DNA of 64,000 nt. Origin: Ulvibacterium sp. (GTDB taxonomy: Bacteria > Bacteroidota > Bacteroidia > Flavobacteriales > Flavobacteriaceae). Under the pieces are notes generated by a model. It worked only from the letters and a program-made list of their open reading frames with translations, searched no databases and was not told the DNA's origin. The position numbers and the translations under genes are program-made. The stretch lies in contig NZ_JANQOO010000010.1 in assembly GCF_028285715.1 (NCBI RefSeq), positions 310,001-374,000 on the forward strand. The letters run 5' to 3'. This document shows, piece after piece, positions 44,701 through 53,925 of this stretch. Position 1 is the first letter of the stretch; each line of letters starts with the position of its first letter.

Positions 44701-45525
44701 ATGAGATTTGAAAATATAAAGGAATTTAATACGTATACCAACCTACGATTACCCAAGCATAATCTCATCGACATAGGCGAGTATCCCAGTGATTTCCTGT
44801 TGTCGTCTCCTCCGGTGTATCCCAGTTTCTATCGTATTTCCATAAAATATGGATTGGAAAATGATAGGGAAAAGGGCTTTATGTATTTTTCAAGTCCCAA
44901 CCAACCTATTGAATGGAAAACGGACACACCTTGGAAAGGCTTTTTCATCAATATTACGGAAGACCTAATTTCAAATAATCAGCATTTGGAATACTCTTTC
45001 CTGAACTATGGTCTGCATGAACCGCTTTTTCTAAAAAGCGAAGAAGAGATTGTTATTACCCATCATTTTAAGGCGGCATTGGAAGAGTACAATAAGGCGG
45101 CTTTTTCCATGGACTTGGTCCTTGCCTATTGTAACATAATTTTTGCCCACGTGGCCCAATTTTACAAAAGACAGTTCGGCGAACGAAAAGAACACTATAG
45201 TCAATTGGTCAACGATTTCTTCTCTCTTCTGGATAACTATTATGGGAAAGATGGTAGCGCTGCTCAACCTTCGGTAAACTTTTTTGCCGACCAATTGAAC
45301 GTAACACCAAACTACTTGAGTGATGTGATCAAATTTTATTCGGGAAAGCCGGCTTTGGAACACATTCATCAGCATATAGTGAAGGTGGCCAAATCCCTTT
45401 TGGCCCAGAAGAAATCCACTATTTCCGAAATTGCCTATCAACTTGGCTTTGAATATCCCAACTATTTTTCCCGACTGTTTCGTAAAATAACCGGAGTCTC
45501 GCCCTCTAGCTTTTCCAACCTGTAA
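44701..45525 (+). CDS. AraC-family transcriptional regulator
   Basis: A 274-residue regulator from the ATG at 44701; a TTG at 44692 is less likely. The N-terminal cupin-like domain includes FSSPNQPIEWKTDTPWKGFFI. The C-terminal AraC domain has NQLNVTPNYLSDVIKF-like helices and the signature ISEIAYQLGFEYPNYFSRLFRKITGVSPSSF. It starts 28 bases after PhzF and precedes an alpha/beta hydrolase; either could be its target. Confidence 0.9.
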   Translation: MRFENIKEFNTYTNLRLPKHNLIDIGEYPSDFLLSSPPVYPSFYRISIKYGLENDREKGFMYFSSPNQPIEWKTDTPWKGFFINITEDLISNNQHLEYSFLNYGLHEPLFLKSEEEIVITHHFKAALEEYNKAAFSMDLVLAYCNIIFAHVAQFYKRQFGERKEHYSQLVNDFFSLLDNYYGKDGSAAQPSVNFFADQLNVTPNYLSDVIKFYSGKPALEHIHQHIVKVAKSLLAQKKSTISEIAYQLGFEYPNYFSRLFRKITGVSPSSFSNL

Positions 45526-45615
45526 TTTGTATCCTATTTACCTGAATTTGTTTTCATAGTTTTCAAGTGAACCGAAAGACCTTTGTTGCGCTATATTCAC
45601 TAAAAAACAAATGTC

Positions 45616-46632
45616 ATGTTCGAAAAAACACTGGAGTATGCAATTGATGGTACTTTAAAAGGTAGAATGGGCGAAGAGGCCTACAACAAAGCAATAGCGC
45701 AGCAAAAAACAATTTCGGAAGAAGCCTATGGGACAATTAAGTATTTGGCAGAGTTTGCGGTTCGTCCCATGTTTAGGACCCCGGTTCACAAAACACCAGC
45801 AGACCATGGTATGGCAACTTGGGAGGATGTTTACTTTCCATCTAGTGATGGCACTCCCCTTGAGGGCTGGTACATCCCTTCCGTCCGGGGATCGTCGGAC
45901 AAATTGATTATCATAAACCACCCAATGCCCATGAGTCGTTCAGGTTTTACAGGACATTTTGGGGAACCTTTTTCAGGGGTCGATACACTTGAAATCGATT
46001 TTGTAGCACACATGTCACATCTATCAAAGGCGGGTTATAATATTTTGGCCTATGATCTAAGAAACCACGGTACTAGTGGAGCCGCCAATGGAGGGATTTG
46101 TGGTATCGGTCGCTATGAGTGGCGCGATGTAGTAGGCGCACAGCAATATGTAAAAAATCATCCGAAATTGGGCAGGATGAAATGCGGGTTGTACAACAGA
46201 TGCACCGGTGGTAATGCGGCCTATGAAGCCATGTACAGGCATCCTGAACTATTTGCAGATATCAAATGCTTTTTCGGGCCATTAACGGTTTCCATGACTG
46301 CATTAATGACCTCCTTTGCCGGTTTGATGGGATTGGATCAATACATGGAACTAATGGACTTGGAACAACTAAAATTAGGTGGTTTTACCAATGGGGAAAT
46401 GCGTCCCCAAGATTATTCCCATGCGGTAAAAGTGCCTTACTTCATGGCCCAGGTTCTAGATGATGTTTGGACGGACAATCCCAAGGATGCCCAAGAAATC
46501 TTTGACGGCATAAGTTCGGAAGACAAAGAGTTGTTGTGGATCGAGGGGACCAATCGCAGGTTTGATGGATATAACTACTTTGGCGTCAACCCTGAGAAAA
46601 TGATCGCTTTCTTCAATAAGCATATGAGGTAA
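45616..46632 (+). CDS. Alpha/beta hydrolase with Cys at the nucleophile position
   Basis: A 338-residue alpha/beta hydrolase. The oxyanion region is IIINHPMPMSRSG, the strand before the second motif is NILAYDLRNHGTSG, and the nucleophile elbow reads GLYNRCTGGNAAYEA. The usual GxSxG serine is therefore Cys196. DDVWTDNPKDAQEIF carries the likely acid. No signal peptide. A Cys nucleophile occurs in dienelactone-hydrolase-type enzymes, but overall similarity is to uncharacterised hydrolases. Probably controlled by the AraC-type gene upstream. Confidence 0.82.
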   Translation: MFEKTLEYAIDGTLKGRMGEEAYNKAIAQQKTISEEAYGTIKYLAEFAVRPMFRTPVHKTPADHGMATWEDVYFPSSDGTPLEGWYIPSVRGSSDKLIIINHPMPMSRSGFTGHFGEPFSGVDTLEIDFVAHMSHLSKAGYNILAYDLRNHGTSGAANGGICGIGRYEWRDVVGAQQYVKNHPKLGRMKCGLYNRCTGGNAAYEAMYRHPELFADIKCFFGPLTVSMTALMTSFAGLMGLDQYMELMDLEQLKLGGFTNGEMRPQDYSHAVKVPYFMAQVLDDVWTDNPKDAQEIFDGISSEDKELLWIEGTNRRFDGYNYFGVNPEKMIAFFNKHMR

Positions 46633-46794
46633 TAACTACAGCTAACAACATAAAAATAGTAGCGGTTTGGGTAGAAGCTCAAATCGCTTTTTGCAATTAA
46701 TTGAGTATCTTGTTAGCTCAAGCAACCGCAGTTTACCTCCTTACTGGGCTTGCATGAAATCCCCGATAGTAACCAAAAGTAAGGGAACCCGAAA

Positions 46795-47241
46795 ATGGAA
46801 AATGACTATCCGAAAATGTATTTGTACAAAAGAATAGTTCAGGCGAAGCTATTTATTGACAAAAATTTTTGTGATAAAATTGACCTCGACAATATTTCAG
46901 ATGAATCCCATTTTTCTAAATTTCATTTCATCAGACTTTTTAAGGACATTTATGGAAAAACACCGTATAAGTATTTGACTTCCGTTAGGATAGAAGAAGC
47001 CAAACGGCATTTAAAAAAAGGAATTCCAATTATGGAGTCTTGTTTTGCGGTTGGGTTCGATAGTCCGAGTTCGTTTACGGGACTTTTCAAAAAGGAAGTA
47101 GGTTTGACTCCCAAGAAATATCAATCTCGAGAATTACAAAGAAAAGTGGAGATATCGGACAAGCCTTTAAAATTTATTCCAAATTGTTTTGCTGAGACCA
47201 AAGGTTGGACAAAGAATAGCAATTTTCAAGAAGTTGTTTAG
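46795..47241 (+). CDS. Short AraC-type regulator
   Basis: A 148-residue protein that is little more than the AraC DNA-binding domain (AKLFIDKNFCDKIDLDNIS, SHFSKFHFIRLFKDIYGKTPYKYL, IMESCFAVGFDSPSSFTGLFKKEVGLTPKKY) plus a short tail. It lacks a ligand domain. Its stop abuts the frame of the VOC gene, so the two form an operon, a frequent pairing in Bacteroidota. Confidence 0.88.
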   Translation: MENDYPKMYLYKRIVQAKLFIDKNFCDKIDLDNISDESHFSKFHFIRLFKDIYGKTPYKYLTSVRIEEAKRHLKKGIPIMESCFAVGFDSPSSFTGLFKKEVGLTPKKYQSRELQRKVEISDKPLKFIPNCFAETKGWTKNSNFQEVV

Positions 47242-47286
47242 ATGTCGGTTGATGAGCTTTGGGACTCACAATTAAAATTTGGAAAA

Positions 47287-47703
47287 ATGATAACAAAATT
47301 GAACCATGTTAGTGTATTTGTACTAAATCAGGATAGTGCATTGGATTTTTATGTAAACAAACTTGGATTTAAAATTCATACCGATGCCCCCATGGGTCCT
47401 GATATGCGTTGGCTTACCGTTTGCCCACCGGAACAACCCGAACTTGAAATCTCCTTGATGCCCATTCAGGAAGGAATGATGTTTAAGGACGGAGCGGCGG
47501 AACAAATGAAAGAATTGGTCAAAAAGGGCACATTTGGCTTCGGCGTTTTCGAATGCAACGATTTGCTTGCAACGTATGAGGAGTTAAGGACTAAAGGTGT
47601 GGTTTTCAAGAAGGAGCCGACCAAGGAATTTTATGCCTACGAAGCTTTGTTTGTTGATGACTCGGGGAACTGGTTCTCCCTATGTGAGAAGAAGAAGGAA
47701 TAA
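47287..47703 (+). CDS. VOC/glyoxalase-superfamily protein
   Basis: A 138-residue two-module VOC protein. The frame is open from an ATG at 47242 right after the regulator's stop, but the domain starts at the ATG at 47287 (MITKLNHVSVFVLNQD). It has the paired beta-alpha-beta-beta-beta pattern (DFYVNKLGFKI, FVDDSGNWFSLCE). The metal ligands His/Glu appear in part. Members include glyoxalase I, dioxygenases and antibiotic-binding proteins; the role is unknown. Confidence 0.87.
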   Translation: MITKLNHVSVFVLNQDSALDFYVNKLGFKIHTDAPMGPDMRWLTVCPPEQPELEISLMPIQEGMMFKDGAAEQMKELVKKGTFGFGVFECNDLLATYEELRTKGVVFKKEPTKEFYAYEALFVDDSGNWFSLCEKKKE

Positions 47704-48015
47704 AGGCGACACATCAATGTATAACCCTGGTCCGTCATACCATGGGTTCTGCCCACGATTACAGGTTGGACAACCTAAGAAGCAAACGGGCTTTCTATCT
47801 GGAGGTATAAAAAGAAAAAGGCCACCCGTTAGTACGGGTGGCCTTGGTCTTGCTTAGGCTTACCCTAATTTGCAGAATAGTAGCTAAAAAAGATATCCTC
47901 TCGGTTTATCCTCCCAACAACCGTTCAGATTAAGCATTGGTAAGGAGAGGAGAAATTGTTTGTCGATTCCAACATAACAATGAACTGGATTTCTTTTCCA
48001 TTAAACAACTTACCG
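47704..48015. other. Convergent intergenic region
   Basis: No convincing gene. It holds the minus-strand terminator at 47818-47845 and a small palindrome AGGTTG-ga-CAACCT (47763-47776) of unknown meaning. Confidence 0.6.
47818..47845 (-). terminator. Intrinsic terminator of the BtuB-like gene
   Basis: AAGGCCACCCG and CGGGTGGCCTT form a perfect 11-base stem around a six-base loop. On the minus strand it is followed by a T-rich run (TTTTTCTTTTT), about 170 bases after the receptor's stop. Confidence 0.85.
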
Positions 48016-49893
48016 CTAGAATGTATATCTCAATCCAATATTGTAATTTCTTTCTGCGGTGGCCCACCCAAAACGATCTACATATTCGGCATCAAAAATG
48101 TTGTTAATACCTCCTGAGACGGTCAGCTTTTTAAAACTATAGGATACAAAGCCATCAAAAAGATCATAGGCGTCCAAGGTGATTTCATTATTTTCGGGAA
48201 CCTCCCCAACATGTAAGTGTGTCAATTTCACGAGTAACTTCTCGACTGGAATAGCGGACAATGTAAAACCAAACTTAGTATTGGGCACCCTTCTTAAAAT
48301 CACATCATCGGTAAGTGATTTGGTGTACGTATAGTGTCCTGCCAGGGTGAGTTGCGGCAGGAAGGCATAACTCGCATTAAGCTCTACACCACCTACCTCG
48401 GTTTCATCTTCAAGATTCACGTAAGTGCCTTCCGTAAAATCATCATTAAATACGAAATCAATAAAGTCCTTGTCCTTCCTATAAAAATAGACCCCACCAA
48501 ATCTAAATTTTTCATTGGAAAACCATTCGAACCCACCTTCAACCGTTTCCGATTCCTGTGGTTCAAGATCCGGGTTTCCCGCGTCTGCGATAAGAAAGCC
48601 AAAATCACCCGCGTATAATTGACTCAATGAAGGTGAAAGGAATGCAGTGGCATAGGAACCCAGAATTTTGAGCTTACTTTGGCCTAAATTGAAAACATAA
48701 TTTGGATTTACGTTCCAAACAAAATTGGTCCCATACAAACTATGGTTGTTCAAACGACCTCCAAGTTGTACGTTGAAGTTGGCATGGTCATAGATCAATG
48801 ATGCATAGGGATCGATCATTGTAAAGCTTTCGCTATCGGCATCTTCCGGATCCCACACCGGACGTTGAAAGTTGATTCCCCCGATAAGTCGTATCTCATT
48901 GCTGAGCACTTGATCTAGGATGACATCTGCTTGCAGGGTATTGCCATTAAACTCGCTAATGTCCCTTTCATCGGGATTGCTACGATTGGGGGAATTGAAG
49001 ATTCGCTCATTGGTATGGTATGAGATGTTTCCTTTTAGACTACCACTGTTCCATTGGTATCTGGGAGATAGGGCAAATTTCAGAAGTTTTTGGTCTAATT
49101 CCGAGTCATCATCCCTAAAGGCTCCTCCATCAAAATCACTGGCAACATCGTCATATGCCGCCAAAAACCCTAAAGAGAATCTCTCGTTGAATTGATAGCC
49201 CAATCTTGTTAAAAAATTTAAGCTTTTGATACCGTCATCATCAAAGTCTTGGGTCCCTAATGTATCAAGTGCTGCGGAAAACCCATCTGAAGATCGGTAA
49301 GAGCCACTGACCATGTAATTGAATTTATCAGCCTTCCCCGACACATTCACATTGGACGTAAAGGTATTAAAGCTACCATACTCCATATTTAGGATGGTTT
49401 TAAAGGTCTCTTTGGCCGATTCCTTGAGCTTAATATTGATTACTCCCGCTGCCGCACCTGTACCATATAAAGAACTTAAGCCTCCTTTAAGCACTTCAAT
49501 GGATGCGATCTGGTTTAAATCCAGCATACGGAGGTCAAAGGTCTGGGCGAGACCGGATGGGTCGTTAAACGGTATTCCGTCAATCAGTATCAAGGTCTGT
49601 TCACTTTGTGCCCCTCTTACTCGATAGCTTATGTTGGTACCCGGAGTGGCGAAATTTCCATCTATTTGAACACCGGGAATCTCATTGAGTAAATCCATGA
49701 CATCTTTACCTCGATTTGCCTCAATTGCCTTTTGATTCAGTTTAAATATTGTTTTTCCCGATTTCTCTATCGGAGTCTCAATTTTGTTTCCGGTGACGAC
49801 CACGTCATCCAACTGGACTACTTTTAGCGAATCCTGTGATTTTGCAACAGTAACAAAGCAGGTCACCGCCACAACAAAAAAATACGTTTTCAT
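48016..49893 (-). CDS. btuB: BtuB-like TonB-dependent cobalamin receptor
   Basis: A 625-residue outer-membrane receptor from the ATG at 49893; the frame stays open to 49968 but only the shorter form begins with a signal peptide (ending near VAKSQ). A TonB-box-like LDDVVVTG precedes the plug (KDVMDLLNEIPGVQIDG, TLILIDGIPFND, IEVLKGGLSSLYGTGAAAGVINIKLK). The barrel ends in NIGLRYTF. It is short like BtuB and lacks the SusC N-terminal extension. A cobalamin riboswitch directly upstream strongly supports corrinoid uptake. A terminator follows. Confidence 0.9.
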   Translation of the reverse strand: MKTYFFVVAVTCFVTVAKSQDSLKVVQLDDVVVTGNKIETPIEKSGKTIFKLNQKAIEANRGKDVMDLLNEIPGVQIDGNFATPGTNISYRVRGAQSEQTLILIDGIPFNDPSGLAQTFDLRMLDLNQIASIEVLKGGLSSLYGTGAAAGVINIKLKESAKETFKTILNMEYGSFNTFTSNVNVSGKADKFNYMVSGSYRSSDGFSAALDTLGTQDFDDDGIKSLNFLTRLGYQFNERFSLGFLAAYDDVASDFDGGAFRDDDSELDQKLLKFALSPRYQWNSGSLKGNISYHTNERIFNSPNRSNPDERDISEFNGNTLQADVILDQVLSNEIRLIGGINFQRPVWDPEDADSESFTMIDPYASLIYDHANFNVQLGGRLNNHSLYGTNFVWNVNPNYVFNLGQSKLKILGSYATAFLSPSLSQLYAGDFGFLIADAGNPDLEPQESETVEGGFEWFSNEKFRFGGVYFYRKDKDFIDFVFNDDFTEGTYVNLEDETEVGGVELNASYAFLPQLTLAGHYTYTKSLTDDVILRRVPNTKFGFTLSAIPVEKLLVKLTHLHVGEVPENNEITLDAYDLFDGFVSYSFKKLTVSGGINNIFDAEYVDRFGWATAERNYNIGLRYTF

Positions 49894-49984
49894 ACTTATG
49901 GTTACAGTCGTTTTAAACAAATGCCACTTCCATTGGGAAGTAAGCCAATAATGCATGAAAGCTTTCACCCGAAGCTTGCAATTG

Positions 49985-50180
49985 TCGGTTTTAATCCGGC
50001 AGGTCTCCTGACTTGTTCAACTTTGGCTTCCTTCCCATCCGCCATTTGACGAACAGTGGAATTTGAAGTGGCCAAAGCTTACTGAACTTACAGTTGCGGG
50101 GACAGCTCTTGATTTTCACAAGATTCCCTATTAAGTCCATGCCTTAAAGGTTCAAAACATGAACACCGAATAGACCGCAA
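49985..50180 (-). ncRNA. Cobalamin riboswitch before btuB
   Basis: Read on the minus strand the conserved core elements appear in order: GGGAA, GCTGTCCCCGCAACTGTAAG, ATGGGAAGG and the B12 box CAGGAGACCTGCC (plus coordinates 49998-50013). It ends about 90 bases before the receptor's ATG. TATATTTG (50178-50185 complement) is a matching -7 box at its 5' end. Adenosylcobalamin or another corrinoid would be expected to shut off the receptor gene. Confidence 0.95.
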
Positions 50181-50294
50181 ATATATATTTTTTGGAAAGC
50201 AAATCGCAGAAGAAGTACGTTTATCTTGTAAAGAGTTGAATTAGAATTATTTAGCTTTTATCACTCCTTTCAAATTATCCCATCTTTCAACAAA

Positions 50295-50322
50295 TTGGCA
50301 GAAAATTCTATTTTTACATTTG
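50295..50322 (+). promoter_or_regulatory. Promoter of the btuFCD riboswitch transcript
   Basis: TTG at 50295-50297, a 17-base spacer and TACATTTG at 50315-50322 match the Bacteroidota -33/-7 pattern. Transcription would begin at the first bases of the riboswitch. Confidence 0.6.
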
Positions 50323-50500
50323 AATACGGTGCGCAAGCATAAAAGGGAATCCGGTGAACCGCCAATTGGCGGCAATTCCGGAGCTGCCCCCGCAGCTGTA
50401 GGCCAAACTCAAATGTTCCGAGGGGTTTTATATACAGAGCCACTATCAGCCAGCCGGCGGATGGGAAGGCGTAAAACCTGGCAAGCCAGAAGACCTACCT
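50323..50500 (+). ncRNA. Cobalamin riboswitch before btuFCD
   Basis: Core elements in order: GGGAATCCGGTGAA, AATTCCGGAGCTGCCCCCGC, AGCTGTAGGCC, ATGGGAAGGCG and GCAAGCCAGAAGACCTACC (50481-50499). About 130 bases of leader follow before the first start codon and would hold the expression platform. Confidence 0.95.
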
Positions 50501-50629
50501 ATTTCAACAGCAACAATTCGACGCTTAGGGGATGGAGCTATCGAATGCGGACTACTTACAGGTTGGGATACCTATGTTCCATTCATTAGCACCATTCTCG
50601 AATATTGGTTTTGGATTAATACTCAAAAA

Positions 50630-51784
50630 ATGCGAAGGAACATATTGGCAATTGTTAGTGTAGTTTTTCTGGTCTGTTGCCAGTCAAATCAGAATCGATC
50701 ACAAAGAAATGGATCTACTCCCCAAGAGACCACAGGCTCTTCATTTAAGCCTGACGTAAAATACGCCCAACATTTTATGGTGAACGAGGAGAAAAACTTT
50801 AAAACCGTTGTCGTCAAAAATCCTTGGGTAGCAGGCGATACATTGGTATCTTATGTGCTATACCCCAAAGGAAGAAAAGCACCTGCCGTTGAATGGGCAG
50901 AATTTAAGATTCCAGTACCCATAGATAAAGTAGTAGCTACCTCCAGCCCGCATATCGGTTTTATTGGGTTGTTGGATGAGTTGGACAAAATAATAGGAAT
51001 TGCCAATGACCGATATGTTTTTAACACTTATGTTTACGAAGGCGTAAACCAAGGCAAAATAGCCGAAGTAGGTTCTCTAAAAGATAGCAACCTTGAGGTT
51101 CTGATGGATCTGTCTCCAGAGCTGGTCATGAGAACGGGCATGGACAATGTTAGAAATGAAGATGCGCGTTTGACGGAGATCGGGATACCCATTTCCTACA
51201 ATGTAGAATGGATGGAAACCGGTATGCTGGCCCGGGCAGAATGGATAAAGTATATCGGAGCGTTTTTCAATAAGGATGCAGAGGCAGATTCCATCTTTAG
51301 GAGTGTGGAAAAGGAGTATTTAAAAGCGTTATCACTTACCTCCAATATTGATGAAAGACCGTCTATCATGACCGGTAATAATTTTAAGGGAACCTGGTAC
51401 ATGCCCGGTTCGGAGAGTTATTTGGCCAAGCTGATACTAGACGCGGGTGGAGACTATCATTATAAGAACAAAAAGTCAACGGGAAGTCTCCCGCTTAGTT
51501 TTGAAGTGGTGCTTGACGACTTGGTGGACGCCGATTATTGGATCGGTCCCCGGGCCCAGTCTTTGAAGGAATTGGAGATGATGGACGAACGATACTCGCT
51601 TTTCAAGGCTTTTAAGGACGGAAATGTATATACTTTCAACAAAAGAATGAGCGAAAATGGCGGTAACGATTATTGGGAAAGCGGTATGACCCGGCCCGAT
51701 CTTATTTTGAAAGACGTTATTAGAATTTTCCACCCTAATCTACTTCCCGATCATAAGCTATACTATTACAAACAATTACAATAA
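50630..51784 (+). CDS. btuF: BtuF-like corrinoid-binding ABC lipoprotein
   Basis: A 384-residue substrate-binding protein with a lipoprotein-like signal (FLVCCQS, Cys16/17). It has the class III periplasmic-binding fold: VVATSSPHIGFIGLLDELDKIIGIA, NLEVLMDLSPELVMRTG, LARAEWIKYIGAFF and LAKLILDAGGDYHY. Longer than E. coli BtuF, as usual in Bacteroidota. It heads a B12-riboswitch operon with permease and ATPase, so corrinoid binding is more likely than haem or siderophore binding. Confidence 0.9.
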   Translation: MRRNILAIVSVVFLVCCQSNQNRSQRNGSTPQETTGSSFKPDVKYAQHFMVNEEKNFKTVVVKNPWVAGDTLVSYVLYPKGRKAPAVEWAEFKIPVPIDKVVATSSPHIGFIGLLDELDKIIGIANDRYVFNTYVYEGVNQGKIAEVGSLKDSNLEVLMDLSPELVMRTGMDNVRNEDARLTEIGIPISYNVEWMETGMLARAEWIKYIGAFFNKDAEADSIFRSVEKEYLKALSLTSNIDERPSIMTGNNFKGTWYMPGSESYLAKLILDAGGDYHYKNKKSTGSLPLSFEVVLDDLVDADYWIGPRAQSLKELEMMDERYSLFKAFKDGNVYTFNKRMSENGGNDYWESGMTRPDLILKDVIRIFHPNLLPDHKLYYYKQLQ

Positions 51785-51796
51785 CCGGTTTGTCAA

Positions 51797-52849
51797 TTGA
51801 CTAAAGACAATAATAACATATTGAAATCATGGGGAATTGTGCTTGTTGGACTTGTGTCAATTCTATGCCTTTTCCTGTTGGATTTGAGCTTAGGGAGCGT
51901 AAAAATATCGGTAGAGGAGTTGCTTAAAATTATCTCTGGGAATGCTTCCAAAAAATCATGGGAATACATCTTCTTTAACTTTAGGCTTCCCAAGGCAATT
52001 ACCGCCATTTTAACGGGAGCAGGCATTTCGGTAGCCGGCTTACAGATGCAAACACTTTTCAAAAACCCCTTGGCAGGCCCATCCGTATTGGGAATTAGCC
52101 ATGGGGCAAGTTTGGGAGTGGCCGTCTTTGTGCTTTCTTCAACGGCAATTTTTGGAGTAACCGCCAATTTTCAAGAAACATTGGGCAGTTGGGGCCTTGT
52201 TCTTTTTGCCATAGTCGGATCGTTTTTAGTACTCTTAGGTGTGCTATTGGCGTCATCCAAGGTGTCGGATACGGTGACGGTACTTATCGTAGGATTAATG
52301 TTTGGTTTTATCACTGGGGCAGTGGTGAATATCTTGCAGTACTTTAGCGATCCCGAGCTGATCCAAAACTTTCTGGTCTGGACATTTGGTAGCCTTTCCG
52401 GGGTAGCCTGGTCCCAACTGCGGGTAATGGGGCCTATTATAATGCTTATGCTCGTAATGTCACTATTCTATTCCAAGCAAATGAATGCCCTGCTTTTAGG
52501 TGAGAACTATGCGACCGGGGTTGGTGTCAATGTTTCCCGAACCAGGTTGAAATTGATTCTGACCACCAGCATTATAGCGGGTACGATTACTGCCTTTACC
52601 GGCCCTATCGCTTTCATAGGTGTAGCCGTACCACACTTGGCGCGTTTACTTTTCCGCACTTCCAACCATAAGGTGTTGATTCCGGCAACCATGATGTGTG
52701 GCATGGTAATCATGCTCGTTTGCGATATCGTATCACAAGTACCCGGCGCCCAAACGACACTGCCGCTAAATTCCGTTACTGCGCTTTTTGGTGCACCTGT
52801 TATTCTGGCGATCATTATCAAAAGCAAGAAAATGAAAGGGGCATTCTAA
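51797..52849 (+). CDS. btuC: BtuC-like FecCD-family ABC permease
   Basis: A 350-residue permease with about ten membrane helices. FecCD hallmarks are FRLPKAITAILTGAGISVAGLQMQTLFKNPLAGPSVLGISHGA (given here by its key pieces RLPKAI, GAGISVAGLQMQ, NPLAGPSVLGI) and TAFTGPIAFIGVAVPHLARLL. The only reasonable start is a TTG at 51797, 12 bases after btuF. The stop overlaps the next ATG by one base (TAATG), showing tight coupling to the ATPase. Confidence 0.93.
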   Translation: MTKDNNNILKSWGIVLVGLVSILCLFLLDLSLGSVKISVEELLKIISGNASKKSWEYIFFNFRLPKAITAILTGAGISVAGLQMQTLFKNPLAGPSVLGISHGASLGVAVFVLSSTAIFGVTANFQETLGSWGLVLFAIVGSFLVLLGVLLASSKVSDTVTVLIVGLMFGFITGAVVNILQYFSDPELIQNFLVWTFGSLSGVAWSQLRVMGPIIMLMLVMSLFYSKQMNALLLGENYATGVGVNVSRTRLKLILTTSIIAGTITAFTGPIAFIGVAVPHLARLLFRTSNHKVLIPATMMCGMVIMLVCDIVSQVPGAQTTLPLNSVTALFGAPVILAIIIKSKKMKGAF

Positions 52850-53892
52850 TGGACCATCAATCGAAGATAAATAACGGCAATGCCCATTTCACCATACCTA
52901 TACTCTATACCCGTGGGTTGACTATCGGCTACCGAACGAAACACGATGTACTGGAACTTGAAAAGGATTTAAATATAAAAATTCATAACGGCGAGCTAGT
53001 ATGTCTCATCGGTCCAAATGGCTGTGGCAAGTCTACCTTGATGCGCACCATTGCCGGGCTGCAAAAACCGTTGGAAGGAGATACGGTGATTTCTGAGGTT
53101 GATGTAAAAAAAATAAAACCACATCAATATGCACGGTTATTAAGCCTGGTCTTAACGGATAAAATAAATGTGGGAGGTATGAAGGTAATGGACATTGTTT
53201 CCATAGGCCGTTATCCGTATACCAACTATTTTGCAAAGCTGGGACCAAAAGATTATGAAATCATTGAACGTTCGTTGGATAATGTGCATTTAAATGAGTA
53301 TAAAGATCGGTTCTTTCATGAATTGAGCGATGGCGAAAAGCAGCGGGTGCTCATCGCTAAAGCACTGGCTCAAGACACGCCCCTCATTATGTTGGACGAA
53401 CCAACCGCTCACCTGGATTTGCCGAATCGTGTAGAAATCATGAACATCCTGAAGCGTTTGGCCAAAGAAACCAACAAGGCCATATTTTTATCTACCCATG
53501 AGCTGGACCTTGCGCTCCAGACAGCGGATACGATCTGGTTAATGAATCGGGAGGAAAATATGAAAAGTGGTACGCCAGAAGACCTGGTTTTATCGGGCAT
53601 GTTCGAGCAGGTTTTCAAAAGCAATGCCTTTCGGTTTGATAAGCACTCGGGCGCTTTTAAGGTGGTACATCCCATCAAGGGAAAGGTGTCGTTATTGGGA
53701 AATGGCGTTCATAGTATTTGGGTCCGTCGGGCCTTGGAAAGGGAGGGCTACCAAGTGGTAAAGAATCCCGATGTACAACCTAAAGTGCAGTATATCAACA
53801 ACCTTTGGCAGCTTAATAGCAATGGTAATACACTTTATTGTCAAGATATTGCCGGGCTTTTGCGTGCTTTGCGCAAAGAAACGCCGAGTTAA
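52849..53892 (+). CDS. btuD: BtuD-like ABC transporter ATPase with C-terminal extension
   Basis: A 347-residue ATPase. Walker A is GPNGCGKST (55-63), the ABC signature LSDGEKQRV, Walker B LIMLDEPTAHLD, and the switch His lies in STHELD. The frame is open upstream to 52696 but that overlaps btuC; the ATG at 52849 overlaps the btuC stop. About 80 residues after the normal end (from VVHPIKGKVSLLG) form an extra alpha/beta domain not found in E. coli BtuD. Confidence 0.92.
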   Translation: MDHQSKINNGNAHFTIPILYTRGLTIGYRTKHDVLELEKDLNIKIHNGELVCLIGPNGCGKSTLMRTIAGLQKPLEGDTVISEVDVKKIKPHQYARLLSLVLTDKINVGGMKVMDIVSIGRYPYTNYFAKLGPKDYEIIERSLDNVHLNEYKDRFFHELSDGEKQRVLIAKALAQDTPLIMLDEPTAHLDLPNRVEIMNILKRLAKETNKAIFLSTHELDLALQTADTIWLMNREENMKSGTPEDLVLSGMFEQVFKSNAFRFDKHSGAFKVVHPIKGKVSLLGNGVHSIWVRRALEREGYQVVKNPDVQPKVQYINNLWQLNSNGNTLYCQDIAGLLRALRKETPS

Positions 53893-53925
53893 CAACACAT
53901 TTATGAAATCTACCTAGATAGTCAT

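Noticed and set aside
47763-47776. Palindrome AGGTTG-ga-CAACCT as a terminator of the VOC gene
   Set aside because: The stem is short and no T run follows on either strand.
52696-52848. Upstream extension of the BtuD-like frame
   Set aside because: It overlaps the permease gene and encodes no recognisable domain; the ATG at 52849 is coupled to the permease stop.
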